From: Prorocentrum cordatum
Taxonomy: Eukaryota > Sar > Dinophyceae > Prorocentrales > Prorocentraceae
Assembly (NCBI GenBank): GCA_963575745.1
Contig: CAUYUJ010007270.1
Coordinates: 22,501 to 42,500 of the forward strand
DNA: 20,000 nt
Direction of reading: 5' to 3'
Part shown: piece after piece, positions 7,029 through 16,365 of the stretch
Numbering within the stretch: the stretch's first letter is position 1
Layout: every line of letters begins with the position of its first letter
The notes under the pieces: generated by a model
Database searches by the model: none
The model's input: the letters and a program-made list of their open reading frames with translations, nothing else
What the model was told of the DNA's origin: nothing
Program-made: the position numbers and the translations under genes

Positions 7029-7763
7029 TGGCCAGTCAGCGGCGATGCGCAGCCACGCAGCAACTCACCGACGCACGCGCGCTGTGCTGCAACAGGAGCA
7101 GAGCTTGCCGCGAGCCTCTCGCTCCAGAGGCCAGGCGCAGTGGCATATCCTTTCGCGACGCTCACTGAAGCACCCATTCCAAGCAAATTCTCGCGGCGAC
7201 ATGCCCTTAGAGGAGCTTCGCTTCGACGGGTCGACTACGCGCAGCAGTTCCCACCTGGGCTCGATGTGCCGCGACGCGCTGCGTCTCGTGCACATTTGCC
7301 GCTGCTCTTCAAAGCCGGCAGCGCACGACGGAAGGCGCGCCTTCGGCGAGGCGCAGCGGCAGCTTCGACGCTGGACTCGAACCCTACTTCCTGTCCTACG
7401 TCGACTGGCAAGCACGACGCCGAACAGCGCGCCAAAGAGCAGGATGCCCAGCAGCGCGCGGAGGACCACAGAACACGAACGTCCCGCGCAATATATCCGC
7501 AAGGGCCTTCGCCCCCCGTCGCTGGCTCCCTCTCTCGGAGAATGGGCCATGGGAGCGAAGTCGCGAGGCTTTGGCTTCGCCGCGTAACAGACATTGAACA
7601 TCATGCGAAGACGATGGGACATTGGCAAGGCGAATGGAGATTGCAAGTCCATTGTTGTACTCGCTGTTGCATGTTCATGTGCTCCCGTACGCCGTGCCCG
7701 AATCTTCTCCCAGAACTTGAAGACGTTGGAAGTCTCTTGTGCCCTGACCGCGCGGAAGTGCGT
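7029..7763. other. Unassigned stretch with overlapping open frames
   Basis: A minus-strand frame of 195 codons (7065-7652) contains one hydrophobic segment of about 20 residues (LLGILLFGALFGVVLA) in an otherwise Arg/Ser/Cys-rich chain. A long plus frame overlaps it. Neither shows a recognisable domain, and GC-rich sequence keeps several frames open by chance. I cannot tell whether either is real and do not call a gene. Confidence 0.35.
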
Positions 7764-8363
7764 GATGGGGTGCCCCAGAATTTAAAATACGTGGCAAATC
7801 CTTTGTGTTTTCGGACCCTGAGCCTGTCCATCCGCGCGAGGGGTGCCACCGAATTCCAGAAATTTTGAGAATCCTTGGGCTTTCGGACCCTGGCCCCGCC
7901 GATCTGCGCGAGGGGTGCAACTGAATTTTAGACAGGTGGCAAATCCCATGTTTGTGGACCCTGAACCCGCCAATCTGCGTGAGGGGTGCCACCGAATGTC
8001 AGAAAGTGCGCAAATCCCGGATGTTTTTGGATTCTGACCCCGCCGATCTGCGCGAGGGGTGCCAGCGAATTTCAAAAATGTGGCACATCCTTCTGGTGTT
8101 TTCTGCACCCTGACCCCGCCGATCTGCGCGAGGGGTGCCGCCGGATGCCAGAACTGCGGCAAATCCCGCGTGTTTTTGGACCCTGGCCCCGCCGATCTGC
8201 GCGAGGGGTGGGGTGCCCGCAAATTTCAGAAATGTAGCAAATCCCACGTGTTCGTGGACCCCGACCCCGCCGATCTGCGCGAGGGGTGCCACCGAATTTC
8301 AGAAATGCGGCAAATCCCGCTTGCTTTTGGACCCTGGCCACGCCGATCTGCGTGAGGGGTGCC
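7764..8363. repeat. About 73-bp minisatellite, 8-9 degenerate copies
   Basis: AGGGGTGC occurs at 7839, 7911, 7982, 8055, 8131, 8204, 8282 and 8355, giving periods of 72, 71, 73, 76, 73, 78 and 73. A more degenerate copy precedes at about 7764. Consensus features of each unit are GGACCCTGRCCCCGCCGATC, then TGCGCGAGGGGTGCCACCG, then a GCAAATCCC block. Because the period is not a fixed multiple of three, all frames change between units and coding is unlikely. Confidence 0.93.
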
Positions 8364-8835
8364 AATTTTTACCCACCCCAGCAATTCACACAACACGTTC
8401 AAGGCGTGCTCGTTTGGGCCCCCCCCCGGCCCATCAACATGGAACGGTAAGCAGCAAAATGCAAAACTGCAACAATCGACACTGGAAGCTGCAACTGGCG
8501 CAGGAAACTGCAAACCTTTCGGCCTGCAGCCCGGTGGCCCCACAGGGGGGCCGGCGGATTTGAAAGGTCAACCCGGGGGGGGGGGGGCCTCGAGTTTCAC
8601 GTCGCCAGTGCCCATCTGGTGGCCGCTGAACGACAGGTGTCCGACAACTGCGTTGCCGGCGCCTGCCCCGCGGCAGAGCGCGCGCGCCAGAATACGAAGA
8701 TAATTGAGGTCACGTGCCCAAAGCGCGTAGACAGGTCGTAGACGACCATTGTAACATCGGCGGCGCCGACCTTACAGATCTGACCCCAAATCGTCTCCGT
8801 CTCCCAGAAATTGGCGAGCCCGGTCACGCCGACGA
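8364..8835. other. Unassigned stretch before the methyltransferase-like remnant
   Basis: It contains a 13-G run at 8575-8587 and an A/C-rich segment at 8440-8520. Part may be retroelement linker: a plus phase from 8714 is open and acidic (an ADECDDDDLGG run), but no domain is recognised. Confidence 0.4.
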
Positions 8836-9600
8836 GTGCGACGACGACGACCTCGGCGGCAGCCTCGCCCCGGGCTTGCCGACGCGTGGTTCCGCTGCTC
8901 TACAGCGCCGTCATCAGATCGTCAGACGTCATGGTCCATCGATGTCAACGACAGTCACCACGTCCCCAACTACCTCGCCTCCATCGATTACGCCGCTGAC
9001 ATCATGGAGATATGCCGTGGGGGTGTTCGGACCAGCCAACTTGCTGTCCACCGCCGTCTCAAGGTGGGCCACAACTTCGACTTGGCGACTGGCCGCGGCC
9101 TCTGCGACGAGAGCCAGCTGAATGCCGCGAAGCGATACACATGGCAAAATCGGCCACAAGTGACCATCATTGCCCCCGCCTGCCAGCTCTTCGGTCGTTG
9201 GGCGATCTCACATTACGGGGGCAACCACAGCGCGCGGCTGCGCCCCCACGAGGGCGCGGCCACGCATGGCCGCCACGGGAGAATGCTACAGCGGCAGCCC
9301 GGCGGCTATTTTGTCAACGGGCAGCCCGGCCCATCGCGGCTGTGCGGCGAGCCGCCTTGGCCGCGGGCGCTGGCGTCTACAGGCGCTTGCGAGTTCATCT
9401 CCGACCCACGCCAATTTGACCTGCGAGATCGTCGCCGGGGTATCCCATGTGAGACCGCGGGCCTGGTCTCCAATGTCCCAGAGATCATCGCGCAGCTCGC
9501 GGACCTTAAGCGCAGCGCGCCCGCGCGCGCGTCGAAGGCCACAACGGCTTCGACGCCCAAATCTGCCCATGGAAGCTGGCCGAGCGCCTTGTCCAGACGC
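8836..9600 (+). pseudogene. Retroelement domain of unknown function, methyltransferase-like
   Basis: One plus frame reads DVNDSHHVPNYLASIDYAA (from 8941), then DIMEICRGGVRTSQL (from 9000), then VGHNFDLATG, then NRPQVTIIAPACQLFGRWA, then GLVSNVPEIIAQL. I recall this series from dinoflagellate retroelement polyproteins, where the usual forms are D-[IV]-x-E-[IL]-C-G-G-x-G-x-T-S-x-L, N-F-D-L-V, V-x-x-M-A-P-x-C-x-x-F-G-x-W and a late Cys/His motif. The nucleotide-binding-like glycine loop followed by AP-x-C-x-x-F-G recalls the SAM and Pro-Cys motifs of C5 DNA methyltransferases, but that is only a resemblance. A shift within 9505-9540 moves the last part (NGFDAQICPWKLAERLVQ, 9543 on) into another frame and destroys the expected Cys-x-Gly-Asp-His motif. 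The glycine loop is also altered (CRGG for CGG). Confidence 0.6.
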
Positions 9601-9695
9601 CCGCAGTTGGCGAATTACGCTTTCGAGCGCGATGTCGACGCAGCAGCCTTCCCAGCGGCGGCCCCAGGGCAACGGAGGGAGAACCCCAGAGTTCC

Positions 9696-9992
9696 ATGGC
9701 AGCCGAGCGCGCGCGCATCGCGTGCAAGGCGTGCCGACGCAACGCGCGATCAGATCTGTCCATGGACTCCCGAGATCCGGCCACTTGCAGGTGCCCTCAC
9801 AGCGGCCCCATACACTGGGCATGCCCAGGCTGTCGCGGGGCGAATGAGCGCGACCGCCCAGCGCGCGCGCGCGAGTTCAGCAAGCGCAGGTTCGCCGGCC
9901 CGCGCGCGCGGCCGCGTCCACGAAGCGACCGCAATCCACGGGGACCATCGCGAAAAAGAGGACAACGCCCAACCAGCGATCAGCAGGCATAG
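9696..9992 (+). pseudogene. Retroelement Cys/His zinc motif
   Basis: In the same phase as the tail of the preceding domain, the frame gives CKAC (9723-9734), then CRCPH and HWACPGC about 18 residues on. The pattern C-x2-C ... C-x-C-x-H ... H-W-x-C-x2-C suggests one or two zinc sites. A similar Cys-rich block follows the methyltransferase-like domain in dinoflagellate polyproteins I recall. After it comes an Arg/Pro-rich tail and a stop at 9990-9992. The function is unknown. Confidence 0.5.
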
Positions 9993-10016
9993 CTACGCGG
10001 GCGACCCGACCTCGAA

Positions 10017-11109
10017 GTGGAAGACGAGGCGCGACTAAGGCCAGCGCCGCCCAGCACGCCGGGAGCCAGCTCATCACCCAGTGGTGTAGCTCAAGGTAAT
10101 GCATCCGGCAACTACGTTGCCAGCCCACGACTGCGAGCCGGTCCAGAAACCGGCGCCGCGAGCTGTAGTCGATGCAGTTGTCGCCCAGCGCATGCAGATT
10201 GGATTCGCATTGACATCGCCGCGCCACTACGACCGCAACGAGGCGATTTTCCACGATACACTCATGCGAGAGGTACGAATTTTACATCTCTGGTTGTGAC
10301 ACGCCACCATGGAGGAGACGGCTCGAGCTCCGCGTGCATGCGCGATTCATTGTTGCTGGCACCAGTTGGCAGGTCTTGCATCCAGTTATTTGGGCCAGTG
10401 GAGAGCTTCTCGTGGACGCCGAAGGCGGGATTACCTCCAAGTGCTTCCGTAGGAGTCATGAAGAGGAGGGGTGCGCATCCGCGCCGCGAGTCAGCACGGT
10501 CGTTTCATAGAGCGACGCTGCTCAAAGCGACGACGCGGCGCGTTGCGCGCCGCCGAAGAGCAGTTGGAGCGCGAAGGCATCGCCGCCAATTTCGAAGCCA
10601 TGCAGGCCCATGCCAGACCCGCCAGCAACGTCCCCACCCGGGCGGGCGGCGTCGACCCAAGCAACGTCGTCTTCTGCTGGCAGCCCTCCTCGCTGCCACC
10701 ACCCGAAGCAGACGAGGTGGATGAGGGCGACTGCGCCGCCGGAACTGGCCCAGCAGTTGGCGGCGAGGTGCACCCCAGCCGTTTGCAGTGGCGCATCCGT
10801 GGCATCGCCCTGCAGCGCATGATAGGGGCCACTTCGATCGCCCGCATTGACCGCGCCCTCCAGAAACGCGCGACAGAGATCGGAGCGGGGCGCTTCAAGG
10901 TGAGTGACTGGGTGGAGAGTCACGGGCCTCCCAGCACAAAGGAACCGTCAGGTTGGGCAGGTCCCAGCATTGCCCGCATTGAGGACCCCGCCAGAGGCGA
11001 GGTTACGGTCAAGTACCGCTGCGCCGAGATGGTCCGCAGACTGCAGAACGCGCGGACCTTCATGGGCGCCATCTTCGACAACATGGCATCGGCATGGCGT
11101 GAGCGCTAG
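10017..11109 (+). pseudogene. Retroelement integrase, core deleted
   Basis: Integrase inserts element DNA into the genome. N-terminal traces lie at about 10175-10295 (IRIDIAAPLR in one phase, NEAIFHDTLMREVRILHLW in another), near where the zinc-binding domain would start. Only about 120 bases later comes TSWQVLHP and LLVDAEGGITSKCF, whose Asp (10415-10417) fits the second catalytic Asp, so most of the core, including the first Asp, is missing. A shift near 10471 leads to IRAASQHGRFIERR, whose Glu (10510-10512) fits the catalytic Glu. The Asp and Glu codons are 95 bases apart, slightly short of the usual D-x35-E. The rest is open to 11109: AEEQLEREGIAANFEA, then a C-terminal SH3-like segment (GRFKVSDWVESHGPPSTKEP, then GWAGPSIARIED, then GEVTVKY). 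Confidence 0.7.
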
Positions 11110-12285
11110 CAGGCCTGGCCCAGGATCACGCGGAGGACTTTATAGGGCACGTCGCGCCAGGCGCAGGATCCAGGACCTTCGGCCGCTGGGGGGCGAGCAG
11201 GGCAAACAGGATGCCGAATTCGAGATGTGCTTTACTGTGTGGTCTGTTTTCGGTGGCGATTGCTTATTGGGTTGATTCTTGTTTTTCCTGTTCCTTTTGG
11301 TTGTGGTCTCGTGCCAGTTAACCAGGACATCCGAGCGAGCAGGGCAAACAGCCGACCGAGCAGGCTCGGCCAAGCCCTAATGTCCACGACGTTTTGCGCC
11401 AATGTCCCGAGGATGCTTTCGGCCACCTGGCGCTCGTCGTGCCGCGCGCCTAGCGCGTGGCCAGATTCGTGGGCGACTGACTCAGACTGGCCGCGCTGCG
11501 GCCGCAGTCTGGTCACGCGGTGGCCCCCTCGTGGCCCGAGCGACGGCCGCTCGCTGCGCTTGGGCGGCGTCAAGTTCGACGCCCGCAGCCTCATCGGCGA
11601 GCAGTGGGAGACGCCCGCGCCATCCAACTCGTCCCGGGCTGTGAACAATCGTTGGCAGCCGACGCCGGGCAGGGCCTGAGTTGGGCTGTCGATGACTGCG
11701 TTATCGACGTCATTGAGGGCGCCGCCAGGGCAGCCGAGAGCGGCTCTTCATCAGCCATGTCGGGAATGTCCGAAGAGGCCGACAGCGTTTGTCCAGCCAC
11801 ATCTACCAGGTGATGTCGGCAGTTGAGCACGAGGTCGAGGGCGCGGAGGATCTGGCCCAGGAGTTCCAGGAGCTGGAGAGCGCCGACAGCCAGCAGATGG
11901 CTCGCGCCGCCGTCGAGCACGCGGCCACCAGCCTATGCCGGCGGCCACGCGCGTGGCCCCATCGTTTGGGGCCGCAGCGCTAGCGTCAGCACATCCACTT
12001 TTTAGTCAGCGGCCGCGGGCGAGCGCGCCGGCGGCGAGTCAGGTCAAAGCGGGCTACGCAGCGACGAATTCAGCGAAAGCAGCGGAGACAGGCCACGCCT
12101 AGCGCGGCTAACCAAGGCCTCACGCGGCAACCCAGCGGCGGACCGGCGGGCGGGAAGGGCAACTGAGACTGAGTCTAGCTGCCGCCGTGCAAGTCGCAGG
12201 GCGTCAGTAGCACCAGGAGGTCGGGACAAGCGACGACCCGGGTCGGAAGCTGAGGAATTAATGCAAGGGCCCGAACCCCGGACAA
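11110..12285 (+). pseudogene. Retroelement linker between integrase and RT (degenerate)
   Basis: Coding traces appear in changing frames. The best is SHIYQVMSAVEHEVEGAEDL (from about 11792), continuing as an acidic, helix-like stretch to about 11935. I recall similar acidic helical sequence in this position of dinoflagellate polyproteins. An earlier trace, EDAFGHLALVV, lies near 11410-11445. Bases 12000-12285 show no coding trace. A 125-bp segment with flanking direct repeats interrupts the region at 11210-11334. Confidence 0.45.
11193..11351. mobile_element. 125-bp insertion flanked by a 17-bp direct repeat
   Basis: GCGAGCAGGGCAAACAG occurs at 11193-11209 and 11335-11351, perfectly repeated. 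The 125 bases between (11210-11334) are T-rich and clearly different in composition from the GC-rich surroundings. They have no long TIRs, only GGATG-type short matches at the ends. Removing the segment and one repeat restores continuous sequence. The segment begins GA, and the second repeat copy ends in AG. It could be a SINE-like insertion or an introner-like element with GA-AG borders of the kind known in dinoflagellates. Confidence 0.65.
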
Positions 12286-13230
12286 TTGCGTGAGCAGCAG
12301 GGTGGGCAGCACATCCACGCGCAGCGTCATTATTCTGCGCGAGAGGCATTCCTGCAAAGGCGCGAGGGCATGTACGTTGCCGGCGAGTCCGCCACAGCTG
12401 CGCTTAAAGCACGCGCCGCCATCGAGACCGTGGAAATCAAGCGTTGCACCGATTTTTTTCCAATTGGGAGGCGTCGAGGCTCTCCAAGGACGTGGCCGCC
12501 GCCATCCTCAAGGAGCTCAAGATCTGGATCGCGCGCGCGCGTTTTGAGCGACGATTTATCAGTAGCTTTGGGGCCGCCATGGTTTTCAAGCGCGCGTTCA
12601 AGTGCAAGCGCCACGAGGGGCCCCGCGGTTAAACAGTCGATCAAGATCATCGGGCGCCGCGCGGCGCTGAGAGGCTTCCGCGACGTGGGCGCCGGAACCT
12701 TGGAGACGTTCGCCGGCGCGGCGGAACGGCCGCCCCGGCGCGCTCCGCCCCCGGCTGCGCCTCGCCGCCCAGATCGGATGTGCGTTGCCCTGGCCATCGA
12801 GGAGGCTCTCCTGGACGGCGTGACATATGCCGAGATGCAGGAGCAGGGCGATGCACCGCGAGAAGTGAAGTTCGCCTGGCCGCCCGGCAGTGCTGCGATT
12901 CACCGGCGGGCCCCAGTCTACGAGTCTTTCGATGAGCGGACCGAGTGCCTGCGCTGCATCAAGCTGGGCGCGGGCCGCAAGGGTGCGCCAAGAGCTTCTG
13001 CATGAAGCTCGCCATGGTCACGCGCTCGCAAGGGCGCGCCGCCGAGCCGACTCGGTGGGGCCCCGAGCTCGAGGTCAAACATGAGGCGTCTGGCATTCGT
13101 GGCGCTGGCGGCCCAATGTGAGTGCCCATGCTGTCCAAGCGAGCTGGCGATCTCACTGCCCCCAGACGCAAGGAGCACGTCCACTGACTCATCGGCCACG
13201 TCGAGAGCGTCTTCGGCATGATGAAGGGGG
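12286..13230 (+). pseudogene. Retroelement reverse transcriptase, Ty1/copia type
   Basis: Traces in order: ALKARAAIETVEIKRCTDFF (to about 12460), a shift at the T7 run (12453-12459), then DVAAAILKELKIWIARARFE, then a return to the first phase for ALRGFRDVGAGTLETFAG, GVTYAEMQE, PPGSAA, YESFDERTECLRCIKL and KGAPRAS. The last corresponds to the L-x-Q-A-P-R-x-W motif of copia RT. At the first catalytic aspartate, where the family has L-D-V-x-x-A-F-L-x-G, this copy has LAIEEALLDG with Ala at 12793-12795. The Y/H-V-D-D box is represented by KRAGDL (13137-13154), so one of its two Asp residues is lost. Stops and shifts follow. The enzyme is certainly inactive. Confidence 0.8.
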
Positions 13231-14110
13231 TTGCGACGACGTCACCAACTGCGGAGTTCACCAGCACCGCAGTGCCGATGTCACAGCGACGCTCGACATG
13301 GACGAGTATATCGACGCGCTGATCCCCATCAGGCACGTCGACCTGGTCAAGGAGGAGGCCGACGAGCTGGCCAGAGGTCCACTCCCGGACCTCTGCGTCT
13401 CCCCTCGGAGCAGCCGCCTGCGCGCAGCTCGAGCAACGCTGGTTTGCCGCCTACATCGCCGCGCTGCAGTGGGCCAAGGACAAGGTGCTCATCAGACGTG
13501 CGATGCTGCGCGACTCGTTGTTCTGGCCATGCAGGAGAAGATCGTGGAGCCCATCGCTTTCCCGGCGATGAAGTGCGCGGGCCAGATTGGCGCGCGGGGC
13601 GACGGCTCGTTCATGCGCGAGGAAGAGACAGGATGCGGCATTCGTGGCGCCGTATACTTGCGTCTGCGCCAGTGGTAAACAGATGTGCCACCTGCTCGGT
13701 GGGAGCCGTTCGCACAAGCTTGTGCGTCGATAGTTGCTCGGCCCCGAGCTGCTCGCAGCGAGTGGAGAAGCAGGCGACCACGGGCGCATCTCTTGACGTT
13801 CCACGAAATGGCGCGCGAACCCGCTGCGGCAGATGACATATGGAGGCTGTGGGGGGAGGGGGGCTGCGCTTGCCGGCCGAGCTGGTCGCGGACGGCATGT
13901 CCGTCTTCTCCGCCTTGGCCATGGACCTATGGTGGCTAGCAAACCAGCTGCGCACCGAGCAGGGCCCCGACCTCCCGCGGCGCGATGCTCGCGACACCTT
14001 GGCAAACCCCGCGACGAGGGGGAGTGTCGGCCGAGAGGTCATCCTCGACGCCGTGGAGGGTAAGCTCGCCCACGCACGCCCCGCAGCGAGGTCGAGCGAA
14101 GTGCGGCGCG
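13231..14110 (+). pseudogene. RT C-terminus and RNase H of the retroelement
   Basis: RT tail: LDMDEYIDALIPIRHVDLV (about 13292-13350), then in another phase LGAAACAQLEQRWFAAYIAA (from 13404), equivalent to the G-x-L-x-Y-L-x-x-T-R-P-D region. Back in the first phase: FPAMKCAGQIGARGDGSFMR, whose Asp at 13601-13603 fits the first RNase H aspartate. Then GKQMCHLLGGSRSHKLV and LGPELLAAS (13674-13760, with stops), HEMAREP, and after a G-run near 13851-13863 DGMSVFSALAMDL (Asp 13891-13893). ARDTLANPATRGSV (from about 13987) stands where copia elements have the A-D-x-L-T-K end. RNase H would remove RNA from the RNA-DNA hybrid. At least four frame changes and two stops make it a pseudogene. Confidence 0.8.
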
Positions 14111-14894
14111 ATAATATTGTGCCGAGCTCCCGCCGCAGCGTTCTCAACAGGGACAAAGGCGATGCCACTGGGCACCCCGCACCCCGCTCGGCGTCGCAGG
14201 CGTGGAAGATGTTCGCGGTTGTCACGACCGACGCGCACGTCGCGAACTGCGTCGCGAACGCGACGCAGTCCATCGGGGAGAGGCGCAGCGGCCCGCGCAT
14301 CGCGCATGACGCACGCGCGAATGCAAGGCGGCCGGCGAGGGGGAAATGCGAACGACGCATGCCAGCGAGAGGGCTGTCCCCACGGACAATATTCGCGGGC
14401 AGCAGGTTTCGGACAGTAGAGCGCGCGATCGCGCGCTTCATCCGGATTTTCTGCCGCCGGGCAGCTTTTTACGAGGGGCCAGATGAGAAGAGGGCCCGTC
14501 GTGCTCGGACCCATTACCAGTGCAATTTCTATGAGGGGCCTGGTTAACAGAAGGCCCCTTCTGCGCATCACACTCTGTTGCTTCGCTGGCTTAGGTGTGG
14601 CTGGCGCACCTGAGCCCGCGAGGCGCAGGCAGTCTCGCTGGAGGGCCAGGCCCGAATGGTACCTTGCACTTCCTGCCTCTCATCAGCGATAGTGTACGAG
14701 GTGGGAAACCCAGTTCCTATCGAGAAGCGCTTTCCGATGTCATGTTGCCATGGGGTGCGGGAGGTGGCCCAGGTTCCGTGTCCGTTTTATTTGCGCGTTT
14801 TACGCACCGTATTATATTTCGGATATTGGAACATAAAGCATCTTTTACATATTGATTCCCCATGTCTAGCCCGCCCGTTTCCCAAGCACGTCGC
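14111..14894. other. Unassigned, possibly retroelement 3' region
   Basis: GC-rich and CpG-rich to about 14460, then AT-richer to 14870. Two similar short blocks lie at about 14463-14500 and 14527-14560 (ACGAGGGGCCAGATGAGAAG and ATGAGGGGCC...AGAAGGCCC). A long plus frame continues from RNase H to 14547, but no homology is seen beyond 14110. No LTR was identified. Confidence 0.4.
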
Positions 14895-16345
14895 ACCCCG
14901 AGACGCGACGGTGGGGCGGGCTGGGCGTTTCATGTAAACTTGTTCTTGCAATCCACGAATTCTGCAGCTCGCAACGCATTGCCGCCTCTTCGAGGGTGGG
15001 CCGTTTTCAACACGTGGCTCCTGCCCCAGCGCCGCGCGCATTCGTTCCGAAACTCGCGCAGGAGGTTTGCCGATGGAGGGCGGGTGGTGTTCGGCGTGCG
15101 GTGCTCGTGGGAGTGCCGCGCCCGTGCGCATGGCAAGTTCGCAGGAGCTCCGCGGGCGGAGAGCGGGTGCGTTTGACCATGCTGATGGTGGAACCCACCT
15201 GCGGGGGGAGGGCGGGTGGCTTTTGAACATGCGGTGCTAGCGCCGCGCACGCTCCCTGCGAGATGTTGCCAAGGCCTCGCGGATCACGGGCGCGCGCATG
15301 TTTTTATGTGTGGGTTCTTCACGGATGGAAGGCGGGTGGTTTTGGACGCGCTGTTCTCGCGCTTTCGTCGTGCACATTCGTGCCAAAAATTTGCAAGAGG
15401 GTCGTGGATGACAGGGCGGGTGGTTTCCTCGCTGTGGTTCTTGCCTTGGCGCCGCGCGCATTCGCTTTCAGCTGGTACAAATGGCTCACGGATGGGGGCG
15501 GATGGTTTCAAACATGTGGTTGTCGCGTTCGCGCCGCGCGCATGTTTTTTCTGTTTTCAAGCGTTTGCGAAATAGTCACGGATGGTGGGCGGGCGGTATT
15601 CGAAATGTGTTTTTCGTTGTCGCATTGCGCGCATTCGTGTCAACATATGGTGAGCGCTTCGCGGATGGAGGGCAGTGTATTTTCGAAATGCGGCCGTCGT
15701 TCCAGCACCCTGCCCATTCGTGCGCAACGTTTGCAATAGTCTCCCGGGTGGGAGGCCGGTTGTGCTCAAATTGCGGTTATCACGCAGGCGCCGCGCACGT
15801 TCAGCTTTAAAACTTGCGACAGATTCACGTATGGAGGGCGGGTGGTTTTCGAACCGTGGTTCTCGCTTTGGTGCCGCGCACATTCGTTTGAGAATGTGGC
15901 GAATGCTTCACGGGTGGAGGTCGGGTGGCTTTCAACATGTCGTCTTCGCGTTAGTTCCGCGCGCATGTGTTTCAATTTTGTAAATTGACAGTCGTTTCGC
16001 GGATGAGGACGGGTGGTTTTCGAAGTTCGATTCTCGCCTTGGCGCCGCGCACATTCGTGCTTAATTTTTGTCAGAGCATTCGCGGATGGAGAGCGGGTGG
16101 TTTCCAACATGTGGTTTTCGCATTGGTGCCGCGCACATTCGTTTGGACATGTTGCCAAAACTTCACGGATGGAGGGTTTTTGTTTTGGAAAACGTCGTTT
16201 TCGCTTGAGCGCCGCGTGCAATCGGCCAAGACATTGCAAGTTTCTCATGGACGGAAGGCGGGTGGTTTCACAAATGCGGCTCTCGCCGTAGCGTTGCGCA
16301 CATTCATTTGAAACTGTGCAGCCGTTTCGAAGATTCGCACGGGGA
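14895..16345. repeat. 84-bp degenerate minisatellite, about 17 units
   Basis: The block CGGATGGAGGGCGGGTGGTTT (or variants) recurs at about 15327, 15405, 15489, 15577, 15660, 15745, 15827, 15910, 15997, 16080, 16166 and 16250. Spacings are 78-88 and average near 84. Earlier, more diverged units extend back to about 14900. Each unit continues with a TCTCGC-TTGGCGCCGCGCACATTC block. Divergence is high and irregular, with no homogenised subset. Overlapping open frames on both strands are by-products. Confidence 0.9.
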
Positions 16346-16365
16346 GAATCCCAAACATGGTGTTT

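Larger units (their letters stand above)
3514..14110 (+). mobile_element. Decayed Ty1/copia-like retroelement, interrupted by insertions
   Basis: Pieces of a single polyprotein order lie on one strand: RING-like zinc motif, aspartic protease, dUTPase, a methyltransferase-like domain, a zinc motif, integrase, reverse transcriptase and RNase H. The individual pieces are described separately. The integrase-before-RT order and the RNase H/RT motifs fit the Ty1/copia layout (family knowledge). The extra domains fit polyproteins I recall from dinoflagellate genomes (memory, not searched). Frame changes, stops, deletions and lost catalytic residues show it is dead. Treating all pieces as one element is an inference from collinearity. 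No LTRs were identified, so the outer limits are approximate and are set by the coding remnants. Confidence 0.75.

Noticed and set aside
6768-7868. 366-codon plus-strand open frame, the longest single plus frame outside the retroelement
   Set aside because: It runs through TIR element E copy 2 including (AC)26 (His-Thr repeats) and into the 73-bp minisatellite. No domain is present, so it is a composite of repeats.
9877-10254. Minus-strand frame with hydrophobic stretches opposite the integrase remnant
   Set aside because: It is antisense to a recognised plus-strand coding remnant and has no domain of its own.
10471-11109. 212-codon plus frame as an independent intact gene
   Set aside because: Its sequence matches the C-terminal half of a retroelement integrase, and it continues a domain whose earlier part lies in another frame, so it is a polyprotein fragment.
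14463-14560. Purine-rich block as a polypurine tract for plus-strand priming
   Set aside because: It contains C runs, and there is no LTR start next to it. The evidence is too thin.
3214-14894. Long terminal repeats flanking the retroelement
   Set aside because: I looked for matching long direct repeats outside the coding remnants and saw none. They may be lost, diverged or outside the called limits.
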